From an uncultured Lysobacteraceae bacterium (GTDB taxonomy: Bacteria; Pseudomonadota; Gammaproteobacteria; Xanthomonadales; Xanthomonadaceae), in assembly GCA_937897645.1 (NCBI GenBank), contig CALCNV010000116.1, forward strand, positions 11,656 through 75,655: 64,000 nt of DNA, in the 5' to 3' direction. Shown here piece after piece: positions 60,701 to 64,000 of the stretch. The translations under genes were made by a program, and so were the position numbers. The notes beneath the pieces were generated by a model. That model was not told where the DNA came from, did not search any database, and saw only the letters and a list, made by a program, of their open reading frames with translations. Position 1 is the first letter of the stretch. Every line of letters starts with the position of its first letter.

Positions 60701-60846
60701 ACCTGGATGAAGATGAAGGGCGGCGAGACTTCGGGGAAGGCTTCCAGCGGCAAGCGGAAGGCCGCGATCAGGCCGATCACGGTCAGCGACACGAACAGCA
60801 TGATGGTGCTGACCGGCCGCTTGATGCTGAGTTCGGCGATGCTCAT
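57736..60846 (-). CDS. RND-family efflux permease (second of a tandem pair)
   Basis: A 1036-residue inner membrane transporter of the AcrB/MdtC type, proton driven, with twelve transmembrane helices and two large periplasmic loops. N-terminal MSIAELSIKRPVSTIMLFVSLTVIGLIAAFRLP is typical; the TM4 proton-relay region is LLLAIGMLVDNAVVVVESIYQE (paired Asp are usual; one D is clear here), and the second half has MGVVVNNGIVMIEHINNLRRRG. A Gly-rich insert (GDGGGGPGGGGGQPG, about residue 640) is unusual. The start overlaps the stop of the upstream RND gene (ATGA), as in MdtBC-like hetero-trimer pumps. Substrates are not predictable. Confidence 0.93.
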   Translation of the reverse strand: MSIAELSIKRPVSTIMLFVSLTVIGLIAAFRLPLEAFPEVSPPFIFIQVPYAGSTPDEVERTVLRPVEEAVATMTGIKRIDASANADGAQLFIQFSDWERDVAIAASEARERIDAIRDDLPDDLQRYQVMKFSTTDQPVLRVRLASDTDLTGAYDMIEREFVRRLERIPGVARVEVSGAPANEVEIAISQDRLTAHNLGLNDLTSRLQSINFSVSAGTITDGGQRLRVQPVGELADLQQLRDLVINDSGVRLADIADVRLKQQRMPYGRRLDGRKAVGIDIFKERNANLVEVSRNALKEVEEIRKEPSLNDLQFKIIENQGDNVTTSLIELAEAGAIGLLLSIAVLYFFLRHWPSTLMVTLAIPICFIMTLGFMYFAGVTLNILTMMGLLLAIGMLVDNAVVVVESIYQERERMPNQPKLASIIGTRNVAIALSAGTLCHCIVFVPNLFGERNFLSIYLSQIAITISVSLLASWLVAVSLIPMLSARMKTPPAVGNKNGIIPRLQARYAKLLRWTLEHRGKSVMGILLIIAVSIVPMMLTKKNMFGGEDGGETNIFYQWKGSYSLAQMSDEVLKVEQFMDANRKRFHVEQIYSWYSEQGDAGTRIKFDMTKLDNDDTKALIEEIRKELPKSARATVGIGDGGGGPGGGGGQPGENVQVQLVGDSTETLAEIADEIIPILAKRKELRDVRVNAGDQNSELSVRVDRERAAAFGFTAEQVANFVGVALRGAPLREFRRGETEVPVWVRFAGAEQYGVEDLDTFMVRAPDGRTVPLLSMVNVGVTPAATQISRTNRQTTLSVQANLADKVTVPEARKAMEDTLKAASFPAGYSYSFDGGAFQDEDDAGKQMFTNLIIALLLIYIVMAAVFESLLFPAAIMSGVLFSVFGVFWLFWLTGTEFNIMAFIGILVLMGVVVNNGIVMIEHINNLRRRGLSRTDALVEGSRERLRPILMTMGTAILAMVPIAWGNTQMGGDGPPYYPMARAIAGGLAFSTVVSLLFLPTIYAILDDLRSGTSRLIRRAQLRKGEVLKDGALAEG

Positions 60847-63800
60847 GCCGGGTCGAGTCCTTCGTTGTCCACGTTGGCGCCCTGCTCCAGGCTGGCGCGA
60901 TTCAGGCGGCCGCGACGTGCGTAGTGTTCATCCGGCTTGCGATCCAGCAGGTCGTACACCACCGGGATCACCAGCAGGGTCAGCAGCGTCGACACCAGCA
61001 GGCCACCGATCACGGTGATGGCCATCGGCGAACGCACTTCCGCGCCCTCACCGAACGCCAAGGCCAACGGCAGGAAGCCGAACAGCGTGCACAGCGTGGT
61101 CATGGTGATCGGGCGCAGGCGCGATTGTGCGCCCTGTATCAGCGCATCACGCTTGGCCACGCCGGCCTCGCGCAACTGGTTGACCTTGTCGATCAGGATG
61201 ATGGCGTTCTTCACCACCAGGCCCACCAGCAGGATCAAGCCGATGAACACCACCACCGATACCGGCGAGCGGGTCAGCAACAGCGCCAGCACCGCGCCGA
61301 CCATGGCCAGCGGGATGGTGAACAGGATCACGAACGGATGCAGCAGCGATTCGAACTGCGACGCCATCACCAGGTAGACCAGGAAGATGGCCAGGCCGAA
61401 GGCGAACAGCAGTGCCTTCACCGATTCCGCCAGTTCCTCGCCCTGCCCGCCGATGTGCATGCCCACGCCGGCACCCAGGTTGTCCGCGGCCACCATGTCG
61501 CGCACTTCCTTGACGGCGCCGCCCAGGTCGATGTTGCTGAGGTTGGCCGAGACGATGGCCACGCGCACCTGGTCGGCGCGGTGGATTTCGCTGGGTCCGG
61601 TGGTGGCCACGACGTCGGCCACCGATTCCAGCGTCACCGGACGCGAACTGCCCGGATTGACGATCAATTGGCGGATGCTTTGCACGGTGGCGCGATCGGA
61701 TTCCTGCGCCCGCACCAGCACGTCGATCTTGCGGTCGCGGAAGCTGTAGCGCGTGGCCACGTCGCCGCGCACCTTCTTCACCACCACGTCGGCGATCTGC
61801 CGCGTGGTCAGGCCCAGCGCACCGGCACGGTCCTGGTCGAAACGGATCTGGATTTCGGGGAAACCCTCTTCCACCGTCGACTTGACGTCGGTGTAGTGCG
61901 GGTTCTCGCGCAGCATCGCCGCCATCTTCTGGCCCGCCCGCTCGATCGTGTCCAGGTCCGAGCCACGCAATTCGATTTCCAGCGGCGTGGAGAAACTGAA
62001 GAGCTCCGGACGGCGGAAATCGACCTGCGCGCCCGGATGCGCCTTCATGGTCGCGCGCATTTTCTCGGACTGTTCGGCTTCCAGTTCATCGCTGCCACCA
62101 TTGGCCATGACGATGGAGAGCTTGCCGATGTTCTCGCCGCTTTCGGTGGGGCTGGCATCCAGCCGGGTGCCGCTGCCACTGACGCCGTACAGCGCGGTGA
62201 TGCCTTCGTCCTTGGCATGCTTTTCCTGCAGCTCGCGCACCAGCGCATCGGTTTCGCGCAGTGGCGTGCCGGGCGGAAGTTTCACCGTCATCTCGAAACG
62301 GTCCTGGGCCAGCTGCGGGATCAGGTCGGAACCCAGCAACGGAACCGCAAACATGGTCAGCACGAAGGCCGCAGTCGCGAAGCCGATCACCAGCCACGGC
62401 TTTTTCAGCGACGCGGGCAGCAGCTTCATGTAGCCGCGTTCAGCCGCATCGTATGGAATCATCGCCAGGTCACTGGCCTTGCGCATGACCGGACCAACCA
62501 CGGCCGCGATGCCGCGCCAGATGCGCACGAAGAACCAGGCAATGCCGAAGAAGAAACCACGCGCGCCCACGCCCAGGCCGCGGCTGGTCGCTGCGATGGG
62601 TTTTTGCCAGCGCGAGTCGGGCGTCCAGTCGGGATGCGGTGCCTCTTCCGGGAATGCCAGCGGCGGCCTGCCCTTCAGCGAACTCAGCATCGGGATCAGG
62701 GTCATCGACACCACCAGCGAGACGGCGATGGCGATCGCCACGGTCAGCGCCTGGTCGCGGAACAACTGCCCGGCGATGCCCTGCACGAACACCAGCGGCA
62801 GGAACACCGCGATGGTGGTCAAGGTGGAGGCGACCACGGCCATGCTGACTTCACGCGTGCCGACGATGGCCGATTCGAGTACCCCCAGCCCGCGTTCGCG
62901 CGCCTTGGCGATGCTTTCCAGCACCACGATGGAGTCGTCCACCACCAGGCCGGTCGCAAGCGCCAGGCCACCCAGCGACATCACGTTCAAGCTCAGGCCC
63001 AGCTGGTCCATGAAGAAGAACGTGGTGACGATGGACGCCGGCAGCGACAGCGCGACCACGAAGGTGCTCCAGCCGTCGCGCAGGAACAGGAAGATGACCA
63101 GGATGGCCAGCAGGCCACCGATCACCGCATCCAGCTTCACGTCGCTGATCGCGTGGTTGATGAAGGTCGACTGGTCTTCGATGGTGGCCAGTTCCACGTC
63201 CGGCGGAATCTGCGCCTTCATCTTTTCCAGCTGCGCCTTGATGGCGTCCGCCGTGGACACGGTATTGGCGTCGCCTTCCTTGTAGATCGCCAGTTCAACG
63301 GCCTCTTTGCCCGCCAAACGGATCACGCCTTCGCGTTCCTTGTAGCCCTGGCGCACGTCGGCGATGTCCTTCAGGCGCACCGGCATGCCGCCGGCGACGG
63401 CGCTGGAACCGCCCGCGGATGCGCTTTGTACCGACGCGGCGGCGGCCATGGTCGCCGCATCGCCACTGGACGCGGCAATCGCCGCCATCTGTTGCGCGGC
63501 GCTGGATGCATCACTGCCACCACCACTCTGGGTGGTGACCAGCATGTTGCGGATTTCCTCCACGGTGGCGAACTGGTTGACGGTACGCACCAGGTAACGC
63601 TGCGAACCCTGCTCCAGGCGTCCGCCGGATATGTTGATGTTCTCCTGCTGCAGGCGCTGGATCACGGTGTCGATGGGCAGGTTCAACTGCGCCAGTTTCT
63701 GCTGGTCGATATCGACCTGGATTTCATCCTCGAGGCCACCACCCACCTTGACCGCGGCCACGCCTTCCACCGGCTCCAGCTTCTTCTTCAGGTCATCGTC

Positions 63801-64000
63801 GGCATAGCGGCGCAGCTCGGTGAGCTGGCGGATGGAATCCGCATCGGTCTTGCCGGCGGTCTTGGACGACAGCGCCAGGCGGATGATCGGCTGCGTAGAC
63901 GGGTTGAAGCGCAACAGCACCGGTGCCTTGGCTTCCAGCGGCAGTTGCAGCACTTCCATCTTGTCGCGGACTTCCAGGCTGGCCTGGTCCATGTCCGTGC
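60843..64000 (-). CDS. RND-family efflux permease (first of a tandem pair, N-terminus outside window)
   Basis: The frame is open to the right edge; about 100 N-terminal residues are missing, so the true start is not visible. Seen are the porter domain (VLLRFNPSTQPIIRLALS), the TM4 region LATGLVVDDSIVVLESIAKARE with the usual paired Asp, and the second half GLVVKNAIILIDKVNQLREAG. Two departures from standard RND proteins: a roughly 50-residue Ser/Ala/Gly-rich insert (SGGGSDASSAAQQMAAIAAS and on) in the first porter loop, and a long cytoplasmic linker with an extra hydrophobic segment (GARGFFFGIAWFFVRIWRGI). The adaptor gene is probably just outside the window. Confidence 0.92.
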   Translation of the reverse strand, partial: TDMDQASLEVRDKMEVLQLPLEAKAPVLLRFNPSTQPIIRLALSSKTAGKTDADSIRQLTELRRYADDDLKKKLEPVEGVAAVKVGGGLEDEIQVDIDQQKLAQLNLPIDTVIQRLQQENINISGGRLEQGSQRYLVRTVNQFATVEEIRNMLVTTQSGGGSDASSAAQQMAAIAASSGDAATMAAAASVQSASAGGSSAVAGGMPVRLKDIADVRQGYKEREGVIRLAGKEAVELAIYKEGDANTVSTADAIKAQLEKMKAQIPPDVELATIEDQSTFINHAISDVKLDAVIGGLLAILVIFLFLRDGWSTFVVALSLPASIVTTFFFMDQLGLSLNVMSLGGLALATGLVVDDSIVVLESIAKARERGLGVLESAIVGTREVSMAVVASTLTTIAVFLPLVFVQGIAGQLFRDQALTVAIAIAVSLVVSMTLIPMLSSLKGRPPLAFPEEAPHPDWTPDSRWQKPIAATSRGLGVGARGFFFGIAWFFVRIWRGIAAVVGPVMRKASDLAMIPYDAAERGYMKLLPASLKKPWLVIGFATAAFVLTMFAVPLLGSDLIPQLAQDRFEMTVKLPPGTPLRETDALVRELQEKHAKDEGITALYGVSGSGTRLDASPTESGENIGKLSIVMANGGSDELEAEQSEKMRATMKAHPGAQVDFRRPELFSFSTPLEIELRGSDLDTIERAGQKMAAMLRENPHYTDVKSTVEEGFPEIQIRFDQDRAGALGLTTRQIADVVVKKVRGDVATRYSFRDRKIDVLVRAQESDRATVQSIRQLIVNPGSSRPVTLESVADVVATTGPSEIHRADQVRVAIVSANLSNIDLGGAVKEVRDMVAADNLGAGVGMHIGGQGEELAESVKALLFAFGLAIFLVYLVMASQFESLLHPFVILFTIPLAMVGAVLALLLTRSPVSVVVFIGLILLVGLVVKNAIILIDKVNQLREAGVAKRDALIQGAQSRLRPITMTTLCTLFGFLPLALAFGEGAEVRSPMAITVIGGLLVSTLLTLLVIPVVYDLLDRKPDEHYARRGRLNRASLEQGANVDNEGLDPA

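Overview
The window is chromosomal DNA of a high-GC gammaproteobacterium, most likely a member of the Xanthomonadaceae/Lysobacteraceae (Lysobacter, Luteimonas, Thermomonas, Pseudoxanthomonas type). This is judged from protein character, from gene order (ndk-rlmN-pilF-rodZ-yfgM-bamB-der; cmk-rpsA-ihfB-lapA-lapB next to O-antigen genes; divergent ppsR/ppsA), from a fatty-acid multifunctional enzyme with the dehydrogenase half first, and from many intergenic palindromes of the GTAGGAGCG...CGCTCCTAC type. No database search was possible, so the genus is open.

Layout. 1-6274: an acyl-CoA catabolic divergon. A DmdC-like acyl-CoA dehydrogenase (cut by the left edge), a sugar-kinase-like phosphotransferase and a ComB-type phosphatase run leftward; an ACAD10/11-like dehydrogenase, an IclR regulator and a zinc-free quinone reductase-like enzyme run rightward. 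A perfect 21-bp palindrome lies in front of the rightward operon. 6606-9265: copper resistance genes copA and copB. 9224-11607: a lower-GC accessory patch next to tRNA-Glu, with an antitoxin-like remnant, two unrecognised proteins that each carry an R-x4-H (HEPN-type) motif, and duplicated repeats, including a diverged copy of the 3' end of copB. 11608-11807: tRNA-Glu and tRNA-Ala. 11938-30147: housekeeping and envelope genes (DUF1249 protein, ppsR/ppsA, an MscS channel, orn, tadA, a GntP permease with a patatin-like lipase, guaA, guaB, folD, a Kef-type exchanger, ltrA).

30289-39452: molybdenum cofactor genes moeA and a rhodanese-moeB fusion, then der, bamB, yfgM, rodZ, pilF, rlmN and ndk, all leftward. 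39663-44064: a PsrA-like TetR regulator with its own operator-like palindrome, then fadB- and fadA-type genes for beta-oxidation. 44146-52399, all leftward: cmk, rpsA, ihfB, lapA, lapB, a WecA/WbpL-type initiating transferase, a WbpM/CapD-type dehydratase and galU, linking LPS assembly control to O-antigen precursor synthesis. 52557-57456: a zinc-free type L36 gene, a small exported protein, agmatine-to-putrescine genes aguA and aguB, a GFA-domain protein, an acetyltransferase and a TraB-family membrane protein. 57736-64000: two tandem RND pump permeases, the upstream one cut by the right edge.

The best candidates for something undescribed are the tRNA-side patch with two HEPN-motif proteins and copy-number scars (9224-11607), and the IclR-controlled divergon that pairs a ComB-like phosphatase with a kinase-like protein and two dehydrogenases. 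No CRISPR array, complete insertion sequence, prophage or rRNA was seen.
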